NCBI RefSeq assembly: GCF_001269385.1
Contig: NZ_CXOO01000048.1
Span: 31,834 to 95,833, forward strand
Direction of reading: 5' to 3'
Source of the DNA: Limnohabitans sp. DM1
Lineage (GTDB): Bacteria; Pseudomonadota; Gammaproteobacteria; Burkholderiales; Burkholderiaceae_C
Length of the DNA: 64,000 bases
Positions within the stretch are counted from its first letter, which is position 1; every line of letters begins with the position of its first letter. The notes beneath the pieces are model-generated. The model searched no databases. It was not told the origin of the DNA and saw nothing but the letters and a program-made list of their open reading frames with translations. Made by a program: the position numbers and the translations under genes. Shown here piece after piece: positions 54,890-64,000 of this stretch.

Positions 54890-56080
54890 TCAAAGCTTCA
54901 AAAATTGCAGCAAGGCCTCGTTGAACGCTTGGGCGTGCGACACGTTCAGCCCGTGGGGGGCACCGCTGATGCGCACCATTTGGCTGTGTGGCACGGCGTG
55001 GTGCGTGCGCTCACCCGAGCCGGCGATGGGCACGATCGCATCCGCATCGCCGTGAATCACCAGCGTGGGCACGGTCAGCTTTTTCAGATCGTCCCGAAAG
55101 TCGGTGGTTTGGAAGGCGTCCATGCAAGCCAGTGCCGCATGCTGCGCCGATTGGCGGCACAGGGCGACGGCCTCCTGGCGCGCCTCTTCGCTGACCTGCA
55201 GCACGCCATTGGCCGAGAAAAAATTGTGCGTAAAGGTCTCAAAGAAAGCTTCGCGGTCTTGTTCCAGCGCTTGCCTGGAGGCCTGGGCTTTTTCGGGCGT
55301 CAGCGGGCCATCGGGGTTGTCAGGCGACTGCATCAGGCAAGGCGGCACGGCAGCGGCAAAGACCACGCTGTGCAGGCGTGACTCTCCATAGCGCTCGACG
55401 TAGCGCGCCACTTCGCCCCCGCCCATGGAAAAGCCGACCAGCGTCACTTGCTGGAGTCCGCGCTCAAGAATGACTTGGCGCAGGTCGTCGGCCAAGGTGT
55501 TGTAGCTGTAGTCCGAATCGGGTTTGTCCGAGCGGCCAAAGCCTCTGCGGTCATACGTGACCACCCGGTAACCAGCCGCTTGCAGCGGCGGCACCTGGGC
55601 TTGCCAGGCCTGTCCCGACAAGGGCCAACCATGGATCAGCAGCACTGCACGGCCGTCACCGCCTGTGTCTTCGATGTGCAGGTGCACGGCGGGCGTGGGG
55701 GTCGATACTGGTGCGTCCATCGGATCAGACGGTGGCCATGGTGCGGGCGAAGGTCCAGAAGTCGTGGGCGCGCTGCTGGCGTCTGCATCGATGGCTTCGG
55801 CGGCTGTGCCTCCCAATGCGCCCACCACGGCACCCACACCTGCACCCACCATCGCCCCCACGGGGCCAGCCACCATGCCGCCCACAGTGGCCCCCGTGGC
55901 GGCACCGGCCACCATGACGCTGCCGGTCACGACCGCCGCCGTCTCGCGTTGTGATTCTTCTTCGGTCAGTGCAAATTGCGCAGAGATGTTGGGGTCTTGT
56001 GAAGGCACCCCGTGGCCAGGTCGCGCCTGCGCGGCCAGGTCATCGTCTTGCGGCGGAATGTTGGATGGCAGTCGGGTCAT
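54890..56080 (-). CDS. Alpha/beta hydrolase with N-terminal glycine-zipper region
   Basis: The 396-residue protein has two parts. Residues about 52-92 form a glycine zipper (GATVGGMVAGPVGAMVGAGV, then GAVVGALGG), a membrane-associating pattern, preceded by a polar stretch and followed by a Pro/Ser-rich linker. Residues about 132-396 are an alpha/beta hydrolase of the haloperoxidase/esterase type: HGWPLSG oxyanion region, nucleophile Ser 218 in GFSMGGG, Asp in HGDADAIVP and His in GAPHGLN. ATG 56080 with GGAG upstream is chosen. No signal peptide is seen. The combination suggests an enzyme tethered to membrane or stress granules. Confidence 0.8.
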   Translation of the reverse strand: MTRLPSNIPPQDDDLAAQARPGHGVPSQDPNISAQFALTEEESQRETAAVVTGSVMVAGAATGATVGGMVAGPVGAMVGAGVGAVVGALGGTAAEAIDADASSAPTTSGPSPAPWPPSDPMDAPVSTPTPAVHLHIEDTGGDGRAVLLIHGWPLSGQAWQAQVPPLQAAGYRVVTYDRRGFGRSDKPDSDYSYNTLADDLRQVILERGLQQVTLVGFSMGGGEVARYVERYGESRLHSVVFAAAVPPCLMQSPDNPDGPLTPEKAQASRQALEQDREAFFETFTHNFFSANGVLQVSEEARQEAVALCRQSAQHAALACMDAFQTTDFRDDLKKLTVPTLVIHGDADAIVPIAGSGERTHHAVPHSQMVRISGAPHGLNVSHAQAFNEALLQFLKL

Positions 56081-56267
56081 GGGCATCTCCGGTGGGTTGG
56101 GGTGCACGGTCAGGCAGACTGCTGGCGCAGCGCCCAGAACACGACACACCATAGGACCGGCGCCGGGCGTGCGTCTGTGTGGCAACGTACGACCTTGGCA
56201 AACCGCATCCGGTAGACCGCGTTCGGCAGACCTCTAGCCTTTGCCATGCAGAGCCAGTGCAAGAACT

Positions 56268-57479
56268 TCAAGGCCGGGTTTTCAGGGCCTGTCTTTGTGC
56301 CATCCACAAGGCGGCAGTGGCCAACAAGCTGGCCAGCAGCAGCCACCACAAGGCCAGGCCATAACCGTGCTCGGGAGACCAGAGCACACCCATGGTCAGG
56401 GGTGCCGCTGCCCGGGCCAGGGCGATGGGCAGGCCCAGCAAGCCATTGAGCTGTCCCACATGCTCGCGGCTGACGTATTGCGCCATGGCCGTGCCTTTGA
56501 CGATGGTGTTCATGCCATTGCCCAGACCATAGAGCAGAACAAACACCATGGCGGGCAGCGCCTGCAGGCCAAAGACGATCAGCACCAGCAAGCCCGAGGG
56601 AATCAGCATCGGAATCCAGCGGTTGGCGGTGTGCACGTCCCAATAGCGCTCGAACACAAACAGCACAAATCGGCCAATGACCTGGATCACGCCAATGGCC
56701 GCCGGAATGGCGATCACCCAGGCCGGTGGCAACTTGGCTTCTTCAAGCAAGGCGATCATGTGGGCGGGCAGGGCCGAGGTGACCGCCATCATGAGCAATG
56801 AAAAAACCGCCAACAGCCAAAAGGGCGTTTGCCGCAAATGCGCTTTCACCGAGACGCGGCGCTCACGCTGGCCCTCGTCCTGACGCACAGACCCAGGCGC
56901 GCCTTGCAACAACCAGGCATGCAGCGGCGCGCACAGAAAAAGCTGCAGCGCCGCCAAGGCCCACAGCGCATGGCGCCAGCCCCACAGCGCAATCCACCAG
57001 CTCGACAGCGGAATGAACACCGTGCTGGCCAGGCCCCCTAAAAATGTCAGGGTGATGATGGCGCGTCGAAAGTCTTGCCCAAAACGCCGCGTGACCACGG
57101 CAAATGCGGGCGAGTAAAGCGTGGCCGCCAGGCCCAGACCCAGCCACACCCAAACGGCATAAAAGCCGCTGACCGACTGCACCTGACTGTGCGCCAAAAG
57201 CCCCACCCCCACCCAGACCGAGCCCAGTGTCATGACCCAGCGCTCGTGGCCATGGTCGATCCAGCGGCCAATCAGATAAGCCATCAGGCCCTCGGCCAGC
57301 AAGGCCAGGCTGAAAGCCAGCGACGATTCGGCCCGGTTCATGCCCAGCTCGGCTTCGAGCGGCGTCATGAGCAAAGAGAAGGTGTAGAACACGCTGCCCC
57401 AGGTGATGAGCTGCGGCAAGGACAGCCAGACGCTGAACGGCCCCAAAGCCAGCGAAGCGGGACGACGGAAAAAATGCAT
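56268..57479 (-). CDS. Major facilitator superfamily transporter
   Basis: This 403-residue inner-membrane protein has about twelve hydrophobic segments, with the usual central loop (LLQGAPGSVRQDEGQRERRV, about 190-209) between the two six-helix halves. GRWIDHGHERWVM after the second helix resembles the MFS loop 2-3 motif. Its substrate is not evident; the general type is that of monocarboxylate/oxalate-like or drug transporters. Close neighbours give no clue: the gene stands between an alpha/beta hydrolase and an HE-3 element. Confidence 0.85.
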   Translation of the reverse strand: MHFFRRPASLALGPFSVWLSLPQLITWGSVFYTFSLLMTPLEAELGMNRAESSLAFSLALLAEGLMAYLIGRWIDHGHERWVMTLGSVWVGVGLLAHSQVQSVSGFYAVWVWLGLGLAATLYSPAFAVVTRRFGQDFRRAIITLTFLGGLASTVFIPLSSWWIALWGWRHALWALAALQLFLCAPLHAWLLQGAPGSVRQDEGQRERRVSVKAHLRQTPFWLLAVFSLLMMAVTSALPAHMIALLEEAKLPPAWVIAIPAAIGVIQVIGRFVLFVFERYWDVHTANRWIPMLIPSGLLVLIVFGLQALPAMVFVLLYGLGNGMNTIVKGTAMAQYVSREHVGQLNGLLGLPIALARAAAPLTMGVLWSPEHGYGLALWWLLLASLLATAALWMAQRQALKTRP

Positions 57480-57583
57480 CCGACGATTATCGTGAAGTCA
57501 ACATGAAAGCCCCGCCGGGTCAGCAGCTCCTATAGATTCGGCCGGTGAAGTCTGAGCCGTGTGTTGCCCGTTGGGAGGATTTA

Positions 57584-57655
57584 GTGGGCGCTTGCCAGCC
57601 AAGCGAAAAGCCTGTGGTCCACATGCGTCTGATCGCCAGCAGGGCTGGCTCCCAC
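57584..57655. repeat. HE-3 hairpin element, copy 3
   Basis: The element runs GTGGGCGCTTGCC to GGCTCCCAC with GCTTG-CCAGC-CAAGC, TGTGG-T-CCACA and GCCAGC-AGG-GCTGGC hairpins. Flanks over about 57549-57704 match those of the copy at 47609. It fills most of the 274-base gap between the MFS and DUF4148 genes. Confidence 0.85.
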
Positions 57656-57753
57656 CAGGTGAAAGATTGAAGTCACCCTGCAAACTTCACAGGGCCGTGT
57701 CACCTCTGGCGCCCTGTCTGGGCATGGGCCATGGCCCGGCAAAGAAAGCGCGT

Positions 57754-58236
57754 TCAGATGTGGCGACCGTAGCGTTGTGGGTACATCTGGTTCAGCATGA
57801 GACCACTTTCACCGTGGTCGGGCATGTTGCCTGTGCGGATGGCCTCAGCCAATTCGGCCTTGACTTCATTGCGGGTCTTGGCCTGAAGGACAGGCTTGGC
57901 GGGATACAGGCCAGGGCTCACTTCATGGGCTTTTTGCTGGGTTTCGCCGTTGACGACAAAGTTACCGGTGCGAATGGCCTCGGCCAGTTCAGCCTTGACT
58001 TCATCGCGGGTCTTGCTTTGCACAGCAGGCTTGGCGGGATACAGGCCTGGGTTCACTTCATAGGCTTTTTGCTGGGTTTCGCCGTTGACGACAAAGTCGC
58101 CCGTGCGAATGGCTTCGGCCAGTTCGGCTTTGATTTGCTCGCGAGTTTTGGGGGCAGAGTCGTCAGCGGCCATGGCATGGCCAGCAGCCAAGGCGGCAAC
58201 AGCGAGGGTGATGGCGGAGAGGGTAGAGCGGTTCAT
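57754..58236 (-). CDS. DUF4148 protein with three internal repeats
   Basis: This small secreted or periplasmic protein of 160 residues starts with a signal peptide (residues 1-23, ending GHAMA). The mature part has three repeats of about 43-45 residues, each with TR(E/D/N)(Q/E)(I/V)KAELAEAIRTG followed by VNGETQQKAYEVNPGLYPAK in the first two. DUF4148 proteins are frequent in Burkholderiales and function is unknown. It is divergent from a LysR gene; the shared intergenic region contains two TTTCT/AGAAA inverted repeats, so LysR control is likely. Confidence 0.88.
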   Translation of the reverse strand: MNRSTLSAITLAVAALAAGHAMAADDSAPKTREQIKAELAEAIRTGDFVVNGETQQKAYEVNPGLYPAKPAVQSKTRDEVKAELAEAIRTGNFVVNGETQQKAHEVSPGLYPAKPVLQAKTRNEVKAELAEAIRTGNMPDHGESGLMLNQMYPQRYGRHI

Positions 58237-58350
58237 GATCAGGTTTCCTTGAAAGTTTGAAAAACGGTCTGCCTGTCGGATTGACGGGGCTTTGACCTGA
58301 TCGGTGAAGCGTTGGTTGAGAGCGCTGCATCGATGGGTTGAACTTTAAAA

Positions 58351-58407
58351 TTTCTGAATCAATAGAAAAACAAGCAAAAATACATTGGGTCATTTCTGAA
58401 TAAGAAA
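58351..58407. promoter_or_regulatory. Two TTTCT/AGAAA inverted repeats, candidate LysR sites
   Basis: TTTCT (58351-58355) pairs with AGAAA (58364-58368), and TTTCT (58393-58397) with AGAAA (58403-58407). Both left arms extend to TTTCTGAAT. They lie in the 196-base divergent region between the DUF4148 and LysR genes. Confidence 0.5.
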
Positions 58408-58432
58408 CAATAGAGACCTTGAAATCCAGTTT

Positions 58433-59377
58433 ATGGAGAGCCTCATGGACCGTTTGTTGTCGATGCGCGTGTTTGAGCGTGTGGTGGACGAGGGAGGCTT
58501 TGCAGCCGCTGCAAGGGCGCTGGACATGTCAGCGCCTGTGGTGACGCGTCTGGTGGCCGATCTGGAAGAGTACCTGGGCACGCGTTTGCTGCAACGCTCG
58601 ACCCGCCGCCTGTCGCTGACCGAGGCGGGCCAGCAGTACCTTGGCCGTGTGCGCAACATCTTGCAAGACATTGACGAAGCCGACGCGGTGGTCAGCGCGC
58701 AGACCACCGATCTGGCGGGCCTGCTGCGCCTGCACGCGCCACCGGTGCTGGCCACCTATGTGATCGCGCCCTTGCTGGCGGAGTTTCGCAGGCGCTATCC
58801 CAAGATCCTGATCGAGCTGGAAGTGGAAAGCCTGCGCGAGCCGCCCATTGAAGACTTCGACATCACCTTGCTGGGCACCGATGACAGCTTTGATGGCGAT
58901 GTGATTGCACGCAAGGTGCTGGAGTCCGAAGCCATTTTGGTGGCTTCGCCCGAGTACTTGCGCCGACGTGGCACGCCGCAGCAACCGCAAGAGCTGGTGC
59001 AGCACGATTGCTTGCGCCTGAAAATGCCGCACATCAGGCCCCGCGTGTGGCAAATGTGGTGTCCGGACAATGCAGCGCAGCCCACCGAGGTCGACATCCA
59101 GCCCGTGCTGCTGGGCAACCACACCGACAGCTTGCTGCGCGCGGCCATCGATGGGGCGGGCATCATCTCGGTGGCGGTGGACCTGGTGGCGCCTTATCTG
59201 ACACGCGGTGAATTGGTGCGCGTGCTGGCCCCCTGGATCACGGGCCGATTGAGCATGTATGCAGCTGTGCCCACCCGCAAATTCATGCCACAACGCACTC
59301 GGGTTTTTCTCGACTTTCTGGTCGAGGAGACCCGTTTGCAAACCGCCAAAGCCGTGCAGGCTTGCGCCGCCTGCTGA
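58433..59377 (+). CDS. LysR-family transcriptional regulator
   Basis: This 314-residue regulator has a helix-turn-helix at about 5-64 (MRVFERVVDEGGFAAAARAL, then DLEEYLGTRLLQRSTRRLSL) and an effector-binding domain from about 93. The type is that of the DsdC/AaeR-like LysRs with LRLHAPPVLATYVIAPLL. ATG 58433 or 58445 may be the start. Divergence from DUF4148 and paired sites between them suggest it controls that gene and itself. Confidence 0.9.
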   Translation: MESLMDRLLSMRVFERVVDEGGFAAAARALDMSAPVVTRLVADLEEYLGTRLLQRSTRRLSLTEAGQQYLGRVRNILQDIDEADAVVSAQTTDLAGLLRLHAPPVLATYVIAPLLAEFRRRYPKILIELEVESLREPPIEDFDITLLGTDDSFDGDVIARKVLESEAILVASPEYLRRRGTPQQPQELVQHDCLRLKMPHIRPRVWQMWCPDNAAQPTEVDIQPVLLGNHTDSLLRAAIDGAGIISVAVDLVAPYLTRGELVRVLAPWITGRLSMYAAVPTRKFMPQRTRVFLDFLVEETRLQTAKAVQACAAC

Positions 59378-59550
59378 AGCCCCTCTGTTGGAGCCCATGG
59401 CGCTGGACCTGACCGGGGTCTTCACCATGACGCCTGGCGTCTTCAAGCACCGATGGATTCATGGCGGCGATCCGCCTTGCCAAGCCAGACGGCATCCAAG
59501 CCGATGACTGCGGCCCCCTGTGCGGGGTCTCGATGAGGCGCCCACAGGAC

Positions 59551-59578
59551 GAAAAAAAAGGGCCTGTCAGGCCCTTTG
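59551..59578 (-). terminator. Rho-independent terminator of the YebC gene
   Basis: On the minus strand AAAGGGCCTG-ACA-GGCCCTTT forms a strong hairpin followed by a run of eight T. It lies 16-43 bases after the YebC stop. The upstream side (59378-59550) holds no gene. Confidence 0.85.
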
Positions 59579-59593
59579 TTGTGGATGGCTTTT

Positions 59594-60307
59594 TTAAGCC
59601 GCCAAACCCACAAACACGTTTTGCACGTCGTCATTGTTGTCAATGGCGCCCAGAAAGGCCTCGACTTCTTCGAGCTGCTCGGCGCTCAGATTGGCCGGAT
59701 TGACCGGGTTTTTGGGCTTGTAGCCCAGCTTGGCCGACACAACAGTGAAACCGTGCGCAGGCAGGGCACGGCTGACCAGGTCCAGGTCGGTCGCTTCCGT
59801 GATGAACACGGTCACGCCGTCCTCGTCGGCCGGCTCAAAGTCTTGTGCACCCGCTTCGATGGCGGCCAATTCGGGATCGGCCCCCGGCTGCGTCGGCTCT
59901 GCTTCGATCAGGCCCACATGGTCAAAGTCCCAGGACACCGAGCCCGACGTGCCCTGCTGGCCCTTGCGAAACAGCACGCGCATTTCCGAGGCTGTGCGGT
60001 TCACGTTGTCGGTCAACACTTCGATCATCACGGGCACTTGGTGCGGGGCAAAGCCTTCGTAAATCACGAGTTCAAAGCTCACGGCATCGCCCAACAGGCC
60101 CGCGCCCTTTTTGATGGCGCGCTCCAGGGTCTCTTTGGGCATGGAGACCTTGCGGGCCTGTTCGACCACCAGGCGCAAGCGCGAGTTGGCGGCAGGGTCG
60201 GCGCCGTTGCGGGCCGCGATCATGATGTCTTTGGCCAAACGGCCAAACAATTTGCCTCTGGCATCGGCAGCTTGCGCTTTACCCTTTGCTTTCCACTGTG
60301 CGCCCAT
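59594..60307 (-). CDS. yebC: YebC/PmpR-family transcriptional regulator
   Basis: YebC-family proteins are DNA-binding regulators or, in recent work, translation factors acting on proline stretches. The protein has 237 residues and starts [20 protein letters not shown], close to the family consensus. [20 protein letters not shown] and [15 protein letters not shown] follow in the expected order, and [19 protein letters not shown] with MRVLFRKGQ in the second domain. ATG 60307 has AGGAAC upstream; longer in-frame starts are rejected. It is followed by a clear terminator. Confidence 0.93.
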   Translation of the reverse strand: MGAQWKAKGKAQAADARGKLFGRLAKDIMIAARNGADPAANSRLRLVVEQARKVSMPKETLERAIKKGAGLLGDAVSFELVIYEGFAPHQVPVMIEVLTDNVNRTASEMRVLFRKGQQGTSGSVSWDFDHVGLIEAEPTQPGADPELAAIEAGAQDFEPADEDGVTVFITEATDLDLVSRALPAHGFTVVSAKLGYKPKNPVNPANLSAEQLEEVEAFLGAIDNNDDVQNVFVGLAA

Positions 60308-60926
60308 GGGAGTGTTCCTGGTTGGTCGGCCGAGGCGTTTCGCCGCATCAGCCGAATTCATTGATGTGGGCGCGCGCTCAGTAAAAGCCAGCAGCATGCC
60401 CAAAGACCCCCAAGTTTAAACGCGGCAGTTGGCCTTGATTCCCCCTTGCGGAGCGTCGCCGTCGCCGCGTTAGACCGTCGCAGCCCACACGACCCATTGC
60501 CCCGAGGGCAGGGCTTTCATCAAAAAGCCAAACGCCTGCCTGTCGCTGCAGACTTCGATGGGCAGGATTCCTAAAAAGTGCGGTGAGTACCCCAATTAGC
60601 TATTTTGAAATGTCAATTTTGACAATAACCTCAGCATGAAACCGTCAAAGATGACATTTGAAGTTCATTGATTGATTTCAGACATTTTTTTCAAAACAAG
60701 ACGGCGCCGGGGTGATCGGTAACGCAGCCATGTCACCTGCCCCGCTCCAGCGACTGTCGCCCCTTGCTCAAAACCTCCGGGTTCAGCGAGGGCTTTGTCA
60801 CGTCTGGACAGAAGTCCTTGGATGGCTTTCCCTGTCGGACGCTGAGAGCGCCGACCCTCACACCGCGCGTGCGCCAAGCTTGGCTGGCCGCGTCTGAACC
60901 GCATCACTGAGACAGAGATATTTTTT
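60308..60926. other. Intergenic region upstream of the Ig-repeat adhesin
   Basis: These 619 bases carry no gene. An AT-rich part (60595-60690) contains the inverted repeat TGTCA-ATTT-TGACA (60611-60624) and is the likely promoter/regulatory area for the adhesin. I see no terminator or RNA gene. Confidence 0.5.
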
Positions 60927-63900
60927 ATGAACGGCTTGACCAACCCATTGATTGCCATCACTTCTGACAAGGCGCGTCTGTCGGCCAGTCAAACGGCTTT
61001 GCTGACCTTCACGCTGAGTGAACCAAGCAGCAATTTCACGGCTGAAGATGTCACTGTGCTGGGCGGAAGCATGAGTGAGTTTGTGCAAAGTGCAGCTGAC
61101 CCGCTGGTGTACACCGCGATCTTCACCCCCGCCCCCCAGGCGCTGAGTGCGGTGGTGTTCGTGGCCAGCCAAAGTTTCAGCAATGTGGCGGGCATGGTCA
61201 ACGAAGATGGCAGCGAGAGTGACAACGTGGTGTCCATGGCGATTACGCCGCTGGTCGACGCCCCACCCCCCAGCATCGCGATCAGCACCCCCAAAACGGC
61301 GTTGAATCCGGGTGAAGCGGTCACAGTCACGTTCACCCTCAGCGAAGACAGCAGCGATTTCACGGCAGCAGATGTCACGGCCCTGGGCGGCAGCCTGAGC
61401 AATCTGACAGGCAGCGGCAAGGTTTACACCGCCACCTTCACCCCCACAGCCGGTGCGCGCAGCGCCATGCTGTTTGTGGACAGCAACCGCTTCACCAACG
61501 CCTCGGGCCAGGTGAACGTCGACGGGGCTGAAGGCAACAACGTGGCGACTTTCAGCATTAACGCCGCGCCTGTGACACCGCCGCCGCCTTCACCTGCTGC
61601 ACCTCTGGCGCCCGTGGTCAACCTGGACGTCAGCAGCGACAGCGGCCTACTGGGGGACAAACTCACCCACGACAGCACCCCCACCCTGAGTGGCACAGGC
61701 ACGGCGGGCGATGTGATCACCGTCAAAAACGCCGCAGGCGCCGTCATCGGCACGGCCACCGTGGCGGCCAACGGCAGCTGGCACATCACACCCGCAGAGC
61801 CGCTGCCCGAGGGCCTGAACACCCTGAGCGTCACCGCCAGCAACGCCACGGGCCAAACCAGCACCGTGGTCAGCCTGCCCCTCAGCATTGACAGCGCCAC
61901 ACCTACGGTGACCATCAGCACGCCCAAAACCGTGCTGGCAGCGGGCGAGGCGGTCACCGTCAGCTTCACCCTGTCAGACAACAGCAGCGATTTCACGCTG
62001 GCCGATGTCACGGCCCTGGGTGGCAGCCTGAGCCAACTGACCGGCAGCGGCAAGCTCTACAGCGCCACCTTCACGCCCACAGCCGGTGCGCGCAGCGCCA
62101 TGCTGTTTGTGGACAGCGAACGCTTCAGCGACGCTGCAGGCAACTTCAACAAGGACGGAGCCGACAGCAACAACGTGGCGTCTTTCAGCATCCAGGCAGC
62201 CGTCGTCACACCCCCGCCAACTCCACCCGTTCCCCTTACGCCGGTGGTCATGCTCGACACCAGCAGCAACAGCGCCAGCCTGGGCGACTCACTCACCAGC
62301 GACAGCACACCCACCCTGAGTGGCACCGGCACGGCGGGTGATGTGATCACCGTCAAAAACGCAGCAGGCGCTGTCATCGGCACGGTCACAGTGGCGGGCA
62401 ACGGCACTTGGCGCATCACGCCCACAGCGCCGCTGCCCGAAGGCCTGAACACCCTGAGCGTCACCGCCAGCAACGCCACGGGCCAAACCAGCACCTCTGT
62501 CAGCCTACCCATCACGATCGACAGCGCCACCCCTACGGTGGCCATCAGCACGCCCAAAACCGTGCTGGCAGCAGGCGAGGCGGTCACCGTCAGCTTCACC
62601 CTGTCAGACAACAGCAGCGATTTCACGCTGGCCGATGTCACGGCCCTGGGTGGCAGCCTGAGCCAACTGACCGGCAGCGGCAAGCTCTACAGCGCCACCT
62701 TCACGCCCACAGCCGGTGCGCGCAGCGCCATGCTGTTTGTGGACAGCGAACGCTTCAGCGACGCTGCAGGCAACTTCAACAAGGACGGAGCCGACAGCAA
62801 CAACGTGGCGTCTTTCAGCATCCAACCCGTGGCGGTGGCGCCATCCGCGCCCCTGGCCGCGCTGGCCGCAAGCAGCGACAGCGGCGCACTGGGCGACAAA
62901 CTGACCAACGACAACACGCCCACGATCAGCGGCAAGGGCAACGCTGGCGACGTGATCACCGTCAAGGACGATTCAGGTGCCGTGGTCGGCACGGCCACCG
63001 TGGCCACCAACGGCACTTGGAGCGTCACACCCATCAATGCGCTGCCCTCAGGGCTGAACTCTCTGCGCGTCACGGCGACCAACTCGGCCGGATTGACCAG
63101 CGCCGCAACGCCGCTCGCTCTTACCCTCGACAACACCGCATCGGTGGCGCCTGTCGCCAATCTGGATGCTTTGAGCGACAGCGGTCTGCTGGGCGACCAA
63201 CTGACCAAGTACACGACGCCCACGATCAGTGGTATCGGCACTGCGGGTGAAGTCATTACAGTCAAAGACCCCTCTGGCGCAGTCATCGGCACCGCCACCG
63301 TGGCTGCCAACGGAACGTGGAGCGTCACACCCACGGCAGCGCTGGCCTCTGGCGCGAACAACCTGAGCGTCACCACCACCGACACTGCGGGCAACACCAG
63401 CCCAGCCACGCCGCTGGTCATCACCCTAGACACCACGGCCTCTGCCGCCCCGACCGCCATGCTGGACGCGAGCAGCGACAGCGGTGTGCTGGGTGACCAA
63501 CTGACCAACGACACGACGCCCACGATCAGTGGCACCGGCACTGCGGGCGAAGTCATCACAGTCAAAGACGCCGCTGGCGCCGTGATCGGCACTGCCACCG
63601 TAGCGGCCAACGGAACGTGGAGCGTCACACCCACGGCAGCGCTGCCCTCGGGCGCGAACAACCTGAGCGTCACCACCACCGACACTGCGGGCAACACCAG
63701 CCCAGCCACGCCGCTGGTCATCACCCTCGACACGGCCACACCTGCCGCGCCAACCGCTCCGACAGCAAACCTGGACACCAGCAGCGACAGCGGTGTGCAG
63801 GGTGACAACACCACCAACGACACCACGCCCGCGATCAGTGGTACAGGTACAGCGGGTGAAGTCATCACCCTCAAGGACGCCGCCAATGCCGTGATCGGCA

Positions 63901-63976
63901 CCGCCACCGTGGATGTCAACGGCACCTGGACCATCACACCCTCCGCGATGCTGCCCTCCGGTGCAAACACCCTGAG
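60927..63976 (+). CDS. Giant Ig-like repeat surface protein, N-terminal part
   Basis: About 1016 residues are visible, with no recognisable N-terminal signal peptide, which would fit type I secretion as in BapA/LapA-type adhesins. The protein alternates two Ig-like domain kinds: one with AGEAVTVSFTLSDNSSDFTL and ARSAMLFVDS (about 95 residues), the other with DSGLLGDKLT, STPTLSGTGTAGDVITVK and LPEGLNTLSVTA (about 100 residues); later repeats are all of the second kind. Repeats are nearly identical at DNA level (see separate entry). The reading frame after 63976 is adapter sequence (peptide RDRKSVG), so the true C-terminus is missing. Role: probably attachment or biofilm. Confidence 0.88.
61905..62823 (+). 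repeat. Near-identical 630-bp internal repeats in the adhesin gene
   Basis: The block beginning near 61905 (ACCATCAGCACGCCCAAAAC) recurs near 62535, an offset of 630 bases (210 codons). The part 61962-62190 and 62592-62820 differs by few bases. A further exact 300-base period is seen from about 63361 to 63661. Recent duplication or gene conversion is implied. Confidence 0.85.
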
Positions 63977-64000
63977 AGATCGGAAGAGCGTCGGGTAGGG
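63977..64000 (+). other. Illumina adapter read-through at contig end (artefact)
   Basis: AGATCGGAAGAGCGTCG at 63977-63993 is the standard Illumina TruSeq adapter start, and the next bases GGTAGGG match its continuation TGTAGGG except at 63994. This is not genomic. It ends the adhesin reading frame. Confidence 0.95.

Overview
The window looks like one contig end from a GC-rich betaproteobacterium, most likely a member of Burkholderiales/Comamonadaceae. The grounds are the orphan Bug-type tricarboxylate-binding proteins, a DUF4148 protein, many CoA-dependent acid catabolism operons and dispersed hairpin repeats. I saw no rRNA, tRNA, CRISPR array or insertion sequence. The last 24 bases match Illumina adapter sequence, so the right edge is an assembly artefact.

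Layout. 1-5716 (minus strand): a histidine utilisation operon running from an ABC transporter (binding protein, permease, ATPase) through hutC and hutH to a partial hutU, with two candidate HutC operators upstream. 5998-6387: tandem hairpin array. 6550-15064 (plus): an operon for CoA-linked acid breakdown (SDR, OB/thiolase fusion, acyl-CoA dehydrogenase, two Bug binding proteins, nitronate monooxygenase-like protein, acyl-CoA ligase). 15102-16067: a second, eight-unit array. 16267-22615 (plus): a dicarboxyl-CoA type cluster (HTD2-like hydratase, acyl-CoA dehydrogenase, CaiB/BaiF transferase, MmgE/PrpD, CitE-like lyase), broken up by two further arrays and followed by a LysR regulator.

23786-34294 is an accessory defence/stress island: vapBC, a large Type III-like restriction-modification pair, hipBA and an orphan AAA ATPase. 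A decayed copy of the end of the neighbouring CaiB gene lies inside it. 34443-43610 (minus) is an Atu/Liu-like operon: biotin-dependent acyl-CoA carboxylase alpha and beta subunits, acyl-CoA dehydrogenase, enoyl-CoA hydratase, AtuA-like protein and CaiB. A divergent IclR regulator, an enoyl-CoA hydratase and an acyl-CoA ligase follow. 47785-60307 is ordinary chromosome: AcuI/YhdH reductase, EamA exporter, PhoD, TetR, GAPDH, NlpC/P60 lipoprotein, FixJ-type regulator, alpha/beta hydrolase, MFS transporter, DUF4148 protein with divergent LysR, and YebC. From 60927 a giant Ig-repeat adhesin begins and is cut by the contig end.

The strongest unexplained signal is three families of REPIN-like hairpin elements. 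One family shows compensatory changes in its inner stems. In all five places where elements are tandemly arrayed, the repeat period is a multiple of three (90, 123, 171, 99 and 183 bp).
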